This document shows positions 48,522 through 57,642 of a DNA stretch of 57,750 nt, in pieces. The position numbers and the translations under genes were made by a program. The stretch is from the NCBI GenBank assembly GCA_027064585.1, contig JAMOPI010000012.1, forward strand, positions 1-57,750, given 5' to 3'. The notes beneath the pieces were generated by a model that had not been told where the DNA came from, did not search any database, and saw only the letters and a program-made list of their open reading frames with translations. Source of the DNA: Candidatus Desulfofervidaceae bacterium. GTDB lineage: Bacteria; Desulfobacterota; Desulfofervidia; Desulfofervidales; Desulfofervidaceae. The first letter of the stretch is position 1. Each line of letters opens with the position of its first letter.

Positions 48522-49250
48522 ATGAAGCAATTGGGGGTAAAACAAAACACAAATAGCCCCTAAGGTTAGGAAGGGACCAAAGGGAATAGGGCAGTAACGG
48601 CCTTTTCCGGTTGCTATAAGCCAAATAATTCCGGTTATGCTACCTGTAAGTGAGGCAATAAAGAGGACAAGGGGAATTGCCTGCCAGCCTAAAAAGGCCC
48701 CAATCATAGCCAAAAGTTTAATATCTCCTCCGCCCATGCCTTCTTTTTTGGTGAGCAAATAATAGCCATAGGCAACTAAAAATAAAATTCCTCCTCCTAA
48801 AAGGACACCTAAGAAAGCATCTTTAAAAGAAAGAGGAAGGAAAAAACTGGCCGTTAGTCCCAACAAAATCCCAGGTAAAGAGATGACATCTGGGATGATC
48901 TGCCACTTAAGGTCAATAAAGGAAACAACGATCAAGGCATAAAGAAAGATAAGATAAAAAAGGGTATTTAAAGAAATTCCCCATTTTTGATAAGCAAAAA
49001 GGGTGAGGAGGCCTGAAATAAATTCTACCAAAGGATATTGCCAAGAGATAGGTTTGTGGCAATACCGACAACGGCCTCTAAGCAGGATAAAACTCAGCAG
49101 AGGGATGTTGTCATACCACTTAATCTTATGCTGACAATAAGGGCAATGAGAAGGTGGAAAAATAATAGATTTACCTTCAGGAAGCCGATAGATGCATACA
49201 TTAAGAAAACTTCCCATAACCAGGCCTAAAATAAAGCTAAAAAAAAGCAT
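48501..49250 (-). CDS. pilD: prepilin leader peptidase/N-methyltransferase
   Basis: This 249-residue polytopic A24 aspartic peptidase has an N-terminal domain with two CxxC pairs (CPYCQHK near 36 and CRYCHKP near 61) and the two catalytic Asp motifs, in SFIDLKWQIIPD and GGGDIKLLAMIGAFLGW. It cleaves and methylates type IV prepilins or type II secretion pseudopilins. No pilus gene is in the window. It abuts mnmG by 1 nt. Confidence 0.94.
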   Translation of the reverse strand: MLFFSFILGLVMGSFLNVCIYRLPEGKSIIFPPSHCPYCQHKIKWYDNIPLLSFILLRGRCRYCHKPISWQYPLVEFISGLLTLFAYQKWGISLNTLFYLIFLYALIVVSFIDLKWQIIPDVISLPGILLGLTASFFLPLSFKDAFLGVLLGGGILFLVAYGYYLLTKKEGMGGGDIKLLAMIGAFLGWQAIPLVLFIASLTGSITGIIWLIATGKGRYCPIPFGPFLTLGAICVLFYPQLLHLFIFKP

Positions 49251-51127
49251 TATTTTATGACCTTTTTCTTGGTTAAATAGACATGTAAAATACTAATAGC
49301 AGCTGGGGTAATCCCTGAAATCCGGGCAGCCTGGCCTAAAGAAGTAGGCCGTATTTTAGACAACTTTTCTTTAACTTCATTAGAAAGTCCAGGGATACTG
49401 GTGTAATCAACATCAGGAGGGATCTTTATATCTTCTAGCTTTTTGAACCGGGCTACCTGTTCTTCTTGATGCTTGATATAACCCTCGTATTTTACCTGAA
49501 AGGAAACCTCTTCGGCCACGGCCTGAGGTAAATCTTTTAGGTATTCGTCAAAGATAGCAAGGTCATAAATATGGACTTCTGGCCGCCTTAGGATATCCTT
49601 TAAGGTGGCTGGGGTTTTCAGAGGGGCTGTACCAATATTTTTAAGTGTATCATTGATACCAGCCGTTGGTCTCAGCTTAATTTCAGAAAGACGTTTAAGT
49701 GTTTCTTCAATTAGCCGCTTTTTCTCTAAAAAACGCCTGTAAGTTTCTTCATCAATCAATCCGAGTTCATATCCAAGTGGCATTAGACGCAAATCGGCAT
49801 TATCTTCCCTTAAAAGCAAACGATACTCTGCCCTAGAAGTAAACATACGATAGGGTTCATTTGTGCCTTTAGTGACCAGATCGTCTATCAACACGCCGAT
49901 ATAGGCCTGTGAGCGGTCCAAGATAACTGGCCCTTCGCCCCGTACATATTTAACGGCGTTAATCCCGGCCATAATCCCTTGGGCCGCTGCCTCTTCATAG
50001 CCAGAGGTGCCATTAATTTGACCAGCAAAGAAGAGCCCTTTTATCAACTTGGTTTCTAAAGAAGGCTTAAGCTGAATGGGATTGGCATAATCATACTCAA
50101 TCGCATACCCTGGCCGGATGATCTCGGCCTTTTCTAACCCTCTAATACTGCGCACCATCTTTAGCTGAATATCAATGGGCAGACTGGTTGGGATACCGTT
50201 AGGATATACTTCGGTGGTATTTAACCCTTCTGGTTCAATAAAGATCTGGTGTCTGGGCTTTTCTGGAAAACGCACAACCTTGTCTTCAATAGAAGGACAA
50301 TACCTGGCCCCTATGCCCTTAATGACACCGGTGAAAAGAGGTGAGCGGTCAAGGCCACTTCTGATAATTTCATGGGTTTTCTCATTTGTATAGGTAATGT
50401 AACAAGGCACTTGTGGCCGGTCTATCTTTTCGGTAGAAAAAGAAAAGGGATGGGGTGGGTCGTCACCGTATTGAGGTTCTAGGACATCGTAATTGATCGT
50501 TCGGCCATCCAAACGTGGACAGGTGCCTGTTTTTAAGCGGCCGATTTCAAAACCAAGCCTTTTTAAACATTCAGAAAGCTTATTAGACGGCGGATCCCCC
50601 ATTCGTCCAGAAGGGAAATTTTTTAGCCCTATATGGATGAGACCCCGTAAAAATGTGCCTGTCGTCAAAATAACGGTCTTGCCTAAGTAGATTTCGTCAA
50701 TACTTGTCCTAATGCCCTTTACCTGTCCGTCTTCTACTAAGACTTCATCTACTACCGCCTGCTTGACCCATAAATTGGGTTGTCTTTCTACAACCTGCTT
50801 CATCCGTTGGCGGTAAAGGTCCATGTCTGCCTGGGCCCGGGAGGACCATACCGCCGGTCCTTTCTTGGTATTGAGGCGTCTGAACTGAATGCCTGTGGCG
50901 TCTATATTTTTGGCCATTTCTCCACCAAGGGCATCAATTTCCTTAACTAAATGGCCCTTGGCTAATCCGCCGATGGCTGGATTGCAGGACATGTGGGCAA
51001 TCCGTTCAGTATTGATCGTAATCAAAAGTGTAGGGTGCCCCATACGAGCAGCGGCTAAGGCCGCCTCACATCCCGCATGTCCTGCTCCCACGACAATGAC
51101 ATCAAAAACTTCAGGATAAACGAGCAT
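49250..51127 (-). CDS. mnmG: tRNA uridine-5-carboxymethylaminomethyl modification enzyme MnmG
   Basis: This 625-residue flavoprotein has the FAD motif VVGAGHAGCEAALAAARMG near residue 12, conserved CNPAIGGLAKGHLVKEIDALGG and the C-terminal helical MnmE-binding domain. With MnmE it modifies wobble uridine in several tRNAs. The start at 51127 lacks any SD but lies 6 nt after a TATAAT -10 box, suggesting a leaderless mRNA. It is followed directly by pilD. Confidence 0.95.
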   Translation of the reverse strand: MLVYPEVFDVIVVGAGHAGCEAALAAARMGHPTLLITINTERIAHMSCNPAIGGLAKGHLVKEIDALGGEMAKNIDATGIQFRRLNTKKGPAVWSSRAQADMDLYRQRMKQVVERQPNLWVKQAVVDEVLVEDGQVKGIRTSIDEIYLGKTVILTTGTFLRGLIHIGLKNFPSGRMGDPPSNKLSECLKRLGFEIGRLKTGTCPRLDGRTINYDVLEPQYGDDPPHPFSFSTEKIDRPQVPCYITYTNEKTHEIIRSGLDRSPLFTGVIKGIGARYCPSIEDKVVRFPEKPRHQIFIEPEGLNTTEVYPNGIPTSLPIDIQLKMVRSIRGLEKAEIIRPGYAIEYDYANPIQLKPSLETKLIKGLFFAGQINGTSGYEEAAAQGIMAGINAVKYVRGEGPVILDRSQAYIGVLIDDLVTKGTNEPYRMFTSRAEYRLLLREDNADLRLMPLGYELGLIDEETYRRFLEKKRLIEETLKRLSEIKLRPTAGINDTLKNIGTAPLKTPATLKDILRRPEVHIYDLAIFDEYLKDLPQAVAEEVSFQVKYEGYIKHQEEQVARFKKLEDIKIPPDVDYTSIPGLSNEVKEKLSKIRPTSLGQAARISGITPAAISILHVYLTKKKVIK

Positions 51128-51133
51128 AATCAA

Positions 51134-51162
51134 ATTATAAACGCAAATTAAGCAAACGTAAA
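51134..51162 (-). promoter_or_regulatory. promoter of mnmG, apparently leaderless
   Basis: On the minus strand TTTACG (51162-51157), a 17-nt spacer and a perfect TATAAT (51139-51134). The ATG at 51127 follows after only 6 nt, so transcription should begin at or beside the start codon. Confidence 0.75.
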
Positions 51163-51250
51163 GCGTGTAAATAAGTTTCCCAAATTCCAGGTTAATGAGT
51201 TTAAATTTTATGTTTTTTTGATCAATACTCTTACATTACTTCTTACGAAA

Positions 51251-51290
51251 GCTACCCTTCCTTGACAGGTAGCAAAGGCAGTGTTAAATG
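51251..51290 (+). promoter_or_regulatory. promoter of aminotransferase-serA with flanking inverted repeat
   Basis: TTGACA (51262-51267), a 17-nt spacer and TAAATG (51285-51290). The -35 box is enclosed by GCTACC (51251-51256) and GGTAGC (51268-51273), a perfect 6-bp inverted repeat with 11 nt between. A further CTACC is at 51296-51300. A repressor site is possible. Confidence 0.6.
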
Positions 51291-51333
51291 TTAGCCTACC
51301 GTTAATTAAAATTTTTTTGAGAGGGAGATACAA

Positions 51334-52482
51334 ATGAATCCACTAGCGAAGCGTTATCTTTTGGCTCCAGGTCCAACACCAGTGCCGCCAGAGGCATTGT
51401 TGGCTATGGCCCAGCCTATCATTCACCACCGTTCACCACAGTTTAAACCGATTTTGGCTAAGGTAGAAGAAGACTTAAAGTATGTCTTTCAAACAAAAAA
51501 CGATGTGCTTATCTTGGCCTCTACAGGAACTGGTGGGATGGAAGGCGCAGTGACAAATACCCTTTCGCCTGGAGATAAGGCAATTGTTGTGCGGGGAGGA
51601 AAGTTTGGCGAACGCTGGGCCGAAATTTGTGGGGCCTATGGGGTAGAGTCTATTAATATAGACATTGAGTGGGGAAGATGTGTTAAGCCAGAGCAAATTG
51701 CCAAGACCCTAGAAGAACACCCTGAGGCAAAGGCCGTCTTTATCCAGGCACATGAAACGTCAACGGGCGTGAAATTTCCCTTAAAAGAAATTGGAGAAAT
51801 CGTAAAGGATAAAGAAAATACTATATTAGTCGTAGATGCCATCTCTGCCTTAGGGGCGATGGAGATTAAGACAGATGAATGGCACCTGGATGTCGTTGTG
51901 GCTGGTTCACAGAAGGCACTTATGCTTCCTCCAGGGCTGGCCTTTGTTTCTTTAAGTGAGAAGGCCTGGCGTTTTGTAGAGAAATCGTCGTTACCCAAAT
52001 ATTATTTTAATTTTACTAAAGAAAGAAAGGCTTTGGCCAAAAACCAGACGGCCTTTACCGCCGCGGTGTCTTTAATTATTGGCCTACGTGAGACCTTAAA
52101 ACGCATTAAAGAAATTGGTCTAGAAAATATCATTGCTTACCATCAGCGACTTTCAAAGGCGGTAAAAACAGCTATTAAAGCAATGGGACTTAGGGTCTTT
52201 ACCAAGGAGAATCCGTCTGAAATCCTGACGGCAGTTGAGGCACCTGAAGGCATAGATGCTCAAGAAATTACTAAGATCATGCGGGAGGAGTATGGCATTA
52301 CCATTGCTGGTGGACAGGCGCAGCTAAAGGGTAAAATCTTCCGTATTTCCCATATGGGCTATGTGGACGAGCATGAAATGATCATGGTCATTGCGGCCTT
52401 AGAACGAACGCTGATTAAGCTGGGCTATAAACTTACGCCTGGTGTAGGGGTAAAGGCCGCGCAAGAGGTGCTGCTTAGTTAA
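51334..52482 (+). CDS. class V aminotransferase (serine-pathway type)
   Basis: This 382-residue PLP enzyme of the AGXT/SPT group contains VLILASTGTGGMEGAV near residue 58, VVDAISALGAMEI and the PLP lysine at about 194 in VVAGSQKALMLPPGLAF. The gene sits 23 nt before serA, so it very probably supplies the amino-transfer step from phosphohydroxypyruvate to phosphoserine in place of a classical SerC, as in other hydrogenotrophic or thermophilic lineages. Serine-glyoxylate or alanine-glyoxylate transamination is the alternative. Confidence 0.85.
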   Translation: MNPLAKRYLLAPGPTPVPPEALLAMAQPIIHHRSPQFKPILAKVEEDLKYVFQTKNDVLILASTGTGGMEGAVTNTLSPGDKAIVVRGGKFGERWAEICGAYGVESINIDIEWGRCVKPEQIAKTLEEHPEAKAVFIQAHETSTGVKFPLKEIGEIVKDKENTILVVDAISALGAMEIKTDEWHLDVVVAGSQKALMLPPGLAFVSLSEKAWRFVEKSSLPKYYFNFTKERKALAKNQTAFTAAVSLIIGLRETLKRIKEIGLENIIAYHQRLSKAVKTAIKAMGLRVFTKENPSEILTAVEAPEGIDAQEITKIMREEYGITIAGGQAQLKGKIFRISHMGYVDEHEMIMVIAALERTLIKLGYKLTPGVGVKAAQEVLLS

Positions 52483-52505
52483 TAAACACCTTAAAGGAGG
52501 AAAAG

Positions 52506-54101
52506 ATGCCACAGCGTTATAAAATTCTGATTACAGACAATCTTTCTCCTAAGGGCATTGAACTTTTAGAAAAGGAGCCTTTGTTTGAGGTAGAAATAGC
52601 TACCGGGCTTTCACCTGAGGAATTGAAGGAAAAAGTAAAAGATGCACATGCTTTAATCATTCGCAGTGCCACTAAAGTAACGGCCGATGTGATTGAGGCA
52701 GCCCAAAGACTTAAAGTCATCGGACGGGCGGGCATTGGTCTAGATAATGTAGACATCAAGGCCGCAACCAAGAAGGGCATTGTTGTTATGAATGCCCCTG
52801 AAGGTAATGTTGTTACCACTGCTGAACACACAATCGCGATGCTTATGGCCCTAGCCCGCAACATTCCCCAGGCTACGGCCTCTTTAAAGGCCGGTAAGTG
52901 GGAGAAAAAGAAATTTCAGGGAAGGGAGCTTTTTCGTAAAACCTTGGGTATTATTGGTCTTGGACGCATCGGTAGCATCGTGGCTGACCGGGCCAAGGGG
53001 CTTAAGATGCAGGTTATTGCCTATGATCCCTTTGTGCGTCCAGAAATTGCCGAAAAGTTAGGGGTAGAGATTGTTTCTTTAGAAGAACTTTATGAACGGG
53101 CCGATTTTATTACCATTCATACTCCTCTTACCCCGGAGACCAAGTACATGATTGACAAAAAGGCCTTTGCCCAGATGAAGGATGGGGTGATGATTGTCAA
53201 TTGTGCCAGGGGTGGCATTATTAAAGAAGAGGACCTATATGAAGCTATTGAACGGGGTAAGGTAGCAGGTGCGGCCCTGGATGTTTTTGAAAAGGAGCCA
53301 CCTAAGGACAATCCCCTTTTAAAACTGGATAAGGTCATCTGTACACCCCATCTAGGGGCTTCTACCAAAGAGGCGCAGACAAATGTGGCTGTTTCTATTG
53401 CTGAACAGATTATTGATTATCTTATCAAGGGTATTGTGCGAAACGCGGTTAATGTGCCTTCTATCAGTCAGGAATTGCTTTCGGCGGTTGGTCCTTATCT
53501 TGTCCTAGCCGAAAAGATGGGAGCCTTTCATGCGCAGGTAGTAAAGGATCCAATTAAGGAGATAGAAATAGAATACATTGGTGATGTAGCTAAAATAGAT
53601 ACTCAACCTATCAAAATTGCCGCTTTAAAAGGATTATTAACGCCCATTGTTGGTGAACAAGTCAACTTTGTTAACGCTGCCTGGATTGCCCAAGAAAGAG
53701 GTATTCAGGTCAAAGAGTCTAAACGGGAGATTCCTACAGACTTTACCAATGTAATTGTTCTTAAGGTAGTAACGGAAAAGGGTGAGAAAAGATCTTTAAC
53801 AGGTACTACTTTCGGTAAAAAACAACCACGTATTGTCCGCATAGATGGCTTTGCCTTAGAGGCGGTGCCAGAGGGACATATGCTGCTTATTCAGAATGTG
53901 GATCGGCCGGGCGTGATTGGTAACATTGGCACCATCCTGGGTCGGCACCAAATCAACATTGGTCGTATGCATGTAGGACAGGATGAGATTACAGGGCAAA
54001 CACTAATTCTGCTCTCTACGAATATTCCAGTGCCTAAACCAGTACTAGAAGAAATTAAAGAGTTGCCGCATGTAATGTCAGCAGTAGCCTTAGAACTTTA
54101 G
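52506..54101 (+). CDS. serA: D-3-phosphoglycerate dehydrogenase, ACT-domain form
   Basis: This 531-residue long-form SerA makes phosphohydroxypyruvate, the first step to serine. The NAD-binding motif LGIIGLGRIGSIVADRAKG is near residue 144; catalytic Arg, Glu and His lie in CARGGIIKEEDL, EKEPP and TPHLGASTKEAQ. The C-terminal part is an ASB domain and an ACT domain (GVIGNIGTILGRHQINIGRM) that binds serine for feedback control. AAAGGAGG precedes the ATG. Confidence 0.95.
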   Translation: MPQRYKILITDNLSPKGIELLEKEPLFEVEIATGLSPEELKEKVKDAHALIIRSATKVTADVIEAAQRLKVIGRAGIGLDNVDIKAATKKGIVVMNAPEGNVVTTAEHTIAMLMALARNIPQATASLKAGKWEKKKFQGRELFRKTLGIIGLGRIGSIVADRAKGLKMQVIAYDPFVRPEIAEKLGVEIVSLEELYERADFITIHTPLTPETKYMIDKKAFAQMKDGVMIVNCARGGIIKEEDLYEAIERGKVAGAALDVFEKEPPKDNPLLKLDKVICTPHLGASTKEAQTNVAVSIAEQIIDYLIKGIVRNAVNVPSISQELLSAVGPYLVLAEKMGAFHAQVVKDPIKEIEIEYIGDVAKIDTQPIKIAALKGLLTPIVGEQVNFVNAAWIAQERGIQVKESKREIPTDFTNVIVLKVVTEKGEKRSLTGTTFGKKQPRIVRIDGFALEAVPEGHMLLIQNVDRPGVIGNIGTILGRHQINIGRMHVGQDEITGQTLILLSTNIPVPKPVLEEIKELPHVMSAVALEL

Positions 54102-54112
54102 GAGGAGAAAAA

Positions 54113-54490
54113 ATGGAGGAGGAAAAGGGATATAAGTTTGTAGATAAACGCCGTATTTTTAAGGAAGATAGCCAGTCAACCCAACAAAACCAAGAAACGC
54201 AAAACACACAAGAAACCCAACAAACGCAGGAGACTCAACCCTTGCCTCCCGTGAACTTTTCTACCTTTATTGTTTCTTTAAGCTCTTCAGCCCTTGTGCA
54301 TTTAGGGGAAATTCCCGATCCCACTACTGGACAATATAATAAAAATCTCATTCTGGCCAAACAGACAATAGATATCCTACAAATGCTTAAAGAGAAGACC
54401 AAGGGAAATCTAGACCCAGACGAAGAAGCCCTTTTGACTAATATTCTCTTTGACCTGCGGGTCAAGTATGTAAAGCAAGTTCAAAAATAG
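54113..54490 (+). CDS. DUF1844 family protein
   Basis: This 125-residue protein has an N-terminal region with a Q/T-rich low-complexity tract (about 20-45) and a C-terminal DUF1844 domain (NFSTFIVSLSSSALVHLGEIPDP and LAKQTIDILQMLKEKTKGNL). The family is common in this phylum and of unknown role. GGAGGAG precedes the ATG; degQ follows after 9 nt. Confidence 0.85.
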   Translation: MEEEKGYKFVDKRRIFKEDSQSTQQNQETQNTQETQQTQETQPLPPVNFSTFIVSLSSSALVHLGEIPDPTTGQYNKNLILAKQTIDILQMLKEKTKGNLDPDEEALLTNILFDLRVKYVKQVQK

Positions 54491-54499
54491 GAGGATAAT

Positions 54500-55948
54500 A
54501 TGTTTAAAAAACGCGTGCCGTTTTGGTCAGTATTAATGGTTGGTTTTTGTGCCTTTATCATTGCTTTTGTCTGGCTAACCGGGATGCAATTCACAAACAA
54601 CCTGCCGGCTGTAGCTAAAAGTGAAGACCAGGTAAAACTTCCTTCTCTGTCTCCTATCGTCAAAAAAGCAGAACCAGCCGTAGTTAATATCAGCACTGTG
54701 CGCATCATTAAAGGACCTGGCCCCGTGTTTAGATATTTCTTTGGCCCCTTTGGCGAAGAAGATCCCTTTAAAGATTTCTTTGAAAGATTTTTTGGCGATC
54801 TTCCCCAAGAAGAAATGAAGCAAAAGAGTTTAGGCTCAGGCTTTATCATTGAGAGTGATGGCTATATCCTAACTAATAATCACGTTGTAGAAAAGGCCAC
54901 TGATATTACCGTTACCCTTTTTAACCGCAAGCAGTATAAGGCCACGATTATTGGAAGAGATCCTAAGACAGATTTGGCCCTCTTAAAAATAAATGCCCAT
55001 AATTTACTAACTTTACCTCTGGGAGATTCTGACAAACTCCAGGTTGGTGATTGGGTCATTGCCATTGGCAATCCCTTTGGTTTGGGGCATACAGTTACGG
55101 TAGGTATTATCAGTGCTAAAGAGCGGGTAATTGGGGCAGGCCCTTATGACAACTTCCTTCAGACCGATGCCGCTATTAATCCAGGCAACAGTGGTGGTCC
55201 GCTTTTAAATCTTAAAGGTGAGGTAGTAGGAATTAATACGGCTATTATTGCCCAGGCGCAAGGAATTGGCTTTGCCATTCCCATTAATATGGCTAAGCAT
55301 ATCGTGCAGCAGCTTAAAAGCCAAGGACGAGTCATTCGGGGATGGCTAGGAGTGATGATTCAAGAGGTAACCCCTCAGATTGCCAAGGCCCTTGGTTTGA
55401 AGGAACCTAAGGGGGCCTTAGTGGCCGATGTTACACCTGGTAGCCCTGCAGACAAGGCGGGGATTAAGAGAGGAGATGTAATTCTGGAATATAATGGGCA
55501 TAAGATACAAGATATGAATGAACTGCCACGGCTAGTGGCCAATACGCCCGTGGGCAAAGAGGTTGAAGTAAAGGTCTGGCGCAATGGGCAGATAAAAAGC
55601 TTGAGGGTAAAAGTAGGGGAGTTAAAAGAGCAAGCCTTACGTGGGGAAAAGAGTGTTTCTAACCACATAGAGCTAGGGCTTGAGGTAAAAGAAATTACTC
55701 CTGATCTAGCCGTAAGATTAGGTGTAAACAAAGGTGTAGTGATTACAGCCATAAAAAGAGGTAGTCCAGCAGCCGAGGCGGGTTTAAGACCAGGGGATGT
55801 AATTTTAGAGATCAATCGTCATCCCATTCGGGATTTAAAAGATTATTACACCATTATTAAGAAGGTTAAACCCAGTGATACCCTCTTATTCTTGGTAAAG
55901 CGTCAAGAAGGCACTATCTTTATTCCTTTAGAGATTCCTAAAGATTAA
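54500..55948 (+). CDS. degQ: Do-family serine endopeptidase (DegP/DegQ)
   Basis: This 482-residue periplasmic protease-chaperone has an N-terminal signal or anchor helix (about 8-30), a trypsin-like domain with catalytic His128 (NNHVVE), Asp158 (PKTDLALL) and Ser231 (GNSGGPL), then two PDZ domains (about 285-375 and 390-475). It degrades and refolds damaged envelope proteins. It lies close behind the DUF1844 gene, with AGGAGG before the ATG, and ahead of an outer-membrane porin, a typical client type. Confidence 0.95.
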   Translation: MFKKRVPFWSVLMVGFCAFIIAFVWLTGMQFTNNLPAVAKSEDQVKLPSLSPIVKKAEPAVVNISTVRIIKGPGPVFRYFFGPFGEEDPFKDFFERFFGDLPQEEMKQKSLGSGFIIESDGYILTNNHVVEKATDITVTLFNRKQYKATIIGRDPKTDLALLKINAHNLLTLPLGDSDKLQVGDWVIAIGNPFGLGHTVTVGIISAKERVIGAGPYDNFLQTDAAINPGNSGGPLLNLKGEVVGINTAIIAQAQGIGFAIPINMAKHIVQQLKSQGRVIRGWLGVMIQEVTPQIAKALGLKEPKGALVADVTPGSPADKAGIKRGDVILEYNGHKIQDMNELPRLVANTPVGKEVEVKVWRNGQIKSLRVKVGELKEQALRGEKSVSNHIELGLEVKEITPDLAVRLGVNKGVVITAIKRGSPAAEAGLRPGDVILEINRHPIRDLKDYYTIIKKVKPSDTLLFLVKRQEGTIFIPLEIPKD

Positions 55949-55959
55949 CTTTAGGTGAG

Positions 55960-55983
55960 GCCTGCTTCCAAGCGGGCTTTTCT
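55960..55983 (+). terminator. probable terminator after degQ
   Basis: GCCTGCTT (55960-55967) pairs with AAGCGGGC (55970-55977), including one G-U, with a very short loop, followed by TTTTCT. Weaker than the others in the window. Confidence 0.6.
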
Positions 55984-56028
55984 AACCTTAATTTATATTT
56001 TTGCCAATAAATTTAGGTGAAAACTAAG

Positions 56029-57375
56029 ATGAAGATGTTCAAATTCATGATTCTTTTGGCCGCCTTTTTTATTCTTTTAGGTGTGAACGCAATGGCCGTG
56101 TCTAATCCTTTTGGAGATCTAAAAGAGGTATCTCTGGGCAATGCTTTTTTAAATATAGGCGGCAGCTTGCGGTTTCGGTATGAGTATCAGAATAACTTTA
56201 ATGCCAAAACCTACGGCAATACCAAGGATAACCATCTCTTAGAGCGCTTTCGGCTTAACATTCATTTAAAGACCCAAAAGGGGCTTGAAACTTTTGTCCA
56301 ATTTCAGGATACTCATTGTCTTGACTGTGCCTTAAAGGTAAGGGACTTTAAGGGTAAGTGCCCTTATGTCAATGAGATGGATGTCCGTCAGGCCTATTTA
56401 GAATGGCGTAAGATAAACAGTTCTCCCTTTGGCTTTAAGGTTGGGCGGCAGCAGATTAACTATCGTGACAATCGGGTCTTTGGGCCCGGTCAGTGGGGAA
56501 ATGTTGGACGTTACAGCTGGGATGCCTTAATGTTTAAATATGAGGGAAGTTACCTAGATCTAGATGCCTTCTTTGCCAAGCGTATCTTTTATCGTCCCAA
56601 GGCCTTTTTGGATGAACACTATCCCTATGATGTCTATGCGCTTTATGGGAAAATCAAACGGTTGCCTGTAAACATAGATGTCTTTTATACTTTTAAATTC
56701 AATCGTGCTGATAAGGACAAATATGGCATCCTGTTTAAAAAAGAGCAGCGCCACACCTTTGGTCTTTACCTTAAGGGCAAACAGCCCCTTTATGGTAAGA
56801 ATTACTTTGTGAGTTATAGTGGACTGTATGCCTACCAGACCGGTTGTTATCCAGGCAGGAGACTGAGGATTTCGGCCTATGGTTGGTATGCCAATTTAGG
56901 ATTGCACTTTAAGGCTTTTGTGCCTCAGGGCTTTTGGTTGCGCTACAGTTACGGTTCTGGAGACAAAAACAGAAATGACCGTAAATCTCAAACATTTGAT
57001 GGCATCTTTGGAGCTATTGATAAATACTTCGGTCGCATAAACATGCTGTGCTGGAAAAATTTGAAGGATTATCAGTTGACCTATCAGTTGAAACCTATAA
57101 AAGGGTTAACAATTACCATAGACCACCACTGGTTTTATCTTGCCCAGAGGGAGGACTATTGGTATTATGCCAATGGAAAACCCGCTAGAGATGTTTCTGC
57201 CACCGGTAGTGATTATTTGGGCAGGGAATGGGATGGCTTTGCAGTGTATGACCTAAATAAACATCTCCAGCTTCAGCTTGGCATCTGCCGTTTTTTACCA
57301 GCTACTGCCCTAGCCAAATCTGGCTTTCATGAAAAGGCAGATTATATTATCTTTCAGACATTTGTCAAATTTTAG
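56029..57375 (+). CDS. outer-membrane porin, alginate-export family
   Basis: This 448-residue protein has a signal peptide (about 1-24, ending NAMA) and a beta-barrel rich in alternating aromatic residues. NIGGSLRFRYEYQNNF, LERFRLNIHLKTQKGLETFVQFQD and FGFKVGRQQINYRDNRVFG are typical of the alginate_exp porin family, and the last residue is Phe as expected for BAM recognition. Substrate is unknown. AGGTGA precedes the ATG at 56029; an earlier GTG at 56017 is possible. Confidence 0.85.
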   Translation: MKMFKFMILLAAFFILLGVNAMAVSNPFGDLKEVSLGNAFLNIGGSLRFRYEYQNNFNAKTYGNTKDNHLLERFRLNIHLKTQKGLETFVQFQDTHCLDCALKVRDFKGKCPYVNEMDVRQAYLEWRKINSSPFGFKVGRQQINYRDNRVFGPGQWGNVGRYSWDALMFKYEGSYLDLDAFFAKRIFYRPKAFLDEHYPYDVYALYGKIKRLPVNIDVFYTFKFNRADKDKYGILFKKEQRHTFGLYLKGKQPLYGKNYFVSYSGLYAYQTGCYPGRRLRISAYGWYANLGLHFKAFVPQGFWLRYSYGSGDKNRNDRKSQTFDGIFGAIDKYFGRINMLCWKNLKDYQLTYQLKPIKGLTITIDHHWFYLAQREDYWYYANGKPARDVSATGSDYLGREWDGFAVYDLNKHLQLQLGICRFLPATALAKSGFHEKADYIIFQTFVKF

Positions 57376-57405
57376 GGGAGGGTGTTTGAAAATTGAACAT
57401 TGATC

Positions 57406-57422
57406 CAAAATCCGTGATTGAT
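57406..57422 (+). repeat. second copy of the 17-nt direct repeat of 10558-10574
   Basis: CAAAATCCGTGATTGAT, identical to the copy upstream of fdhA. It lies in the 375-nt gene-free end of the window, 31 nt after the porin stop. Confidence 0.5.
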
Positions 57423-57484
57423 TGTTAGCATTCCGCAAAAATTGGTAAATTTCTCTTTCTCCTTACTTAAAGTAAATTATACGC

Positions 57485-57620
57485 CAAGGCCTTGTTAAGT
57501 GGTCAAGGGTCTACGCTCGCCTTGTTCGCTGTGGACCTGTGCCAAAGGCGCAGACTGCGCCTTCGGGCTTGGCCTTGATCGCATGAGCGAGCAGAGGCGC
57601 TATAATTCTGGCCTTTTTAA
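57485..57620 (+). ncRNA. candidate structured RNA or foldable GC-rich element
   Basis: This stretch is far richer in G+C than its surroundings and contains nested complementary segments. AAGGCC (57486-57491) can pair with GGCCTT (57610-57615), GGTCAAGG (57501-57508) with CCTTGATC (57573-57580), GTCTAC (57509-57514) with GTGGAC (57531-57536), and AAGGCGCAG (57545-57553) with CTGCGCCTT (57555-57563). A GCC-TTCG-GGC tetraloop is an alternative at 57559-57568. It does not match any RNA I can name, and strand is uncertain. A folded repeat element is an equal possibility. Confidence 0.35.
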
Positions 57621-57625
57621 TAAGT

Positions 57626-57642
57626 AGTCGTCCCTGAAAAAC
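57626..57642 (-). repeat. inverted copy of the 17-nt repeat of 109-125
   Basis: AGTCGTCCCTGAAAAAC is the exact reverse complement of 109-125. It directly follows the GC-rich foldable block. From here to the window end nothing else is recognised. Confidence 0.6.

Noticed and set aside
54160-54240. Repetitive CAA/ACN-rich stretch as a repeat array
   Set aside because: It is the in-frame Q/T/E-rich linker of the DUF1844 protein, without regular unit or spacers, so neither CRISPR nor a tandem repeat array.
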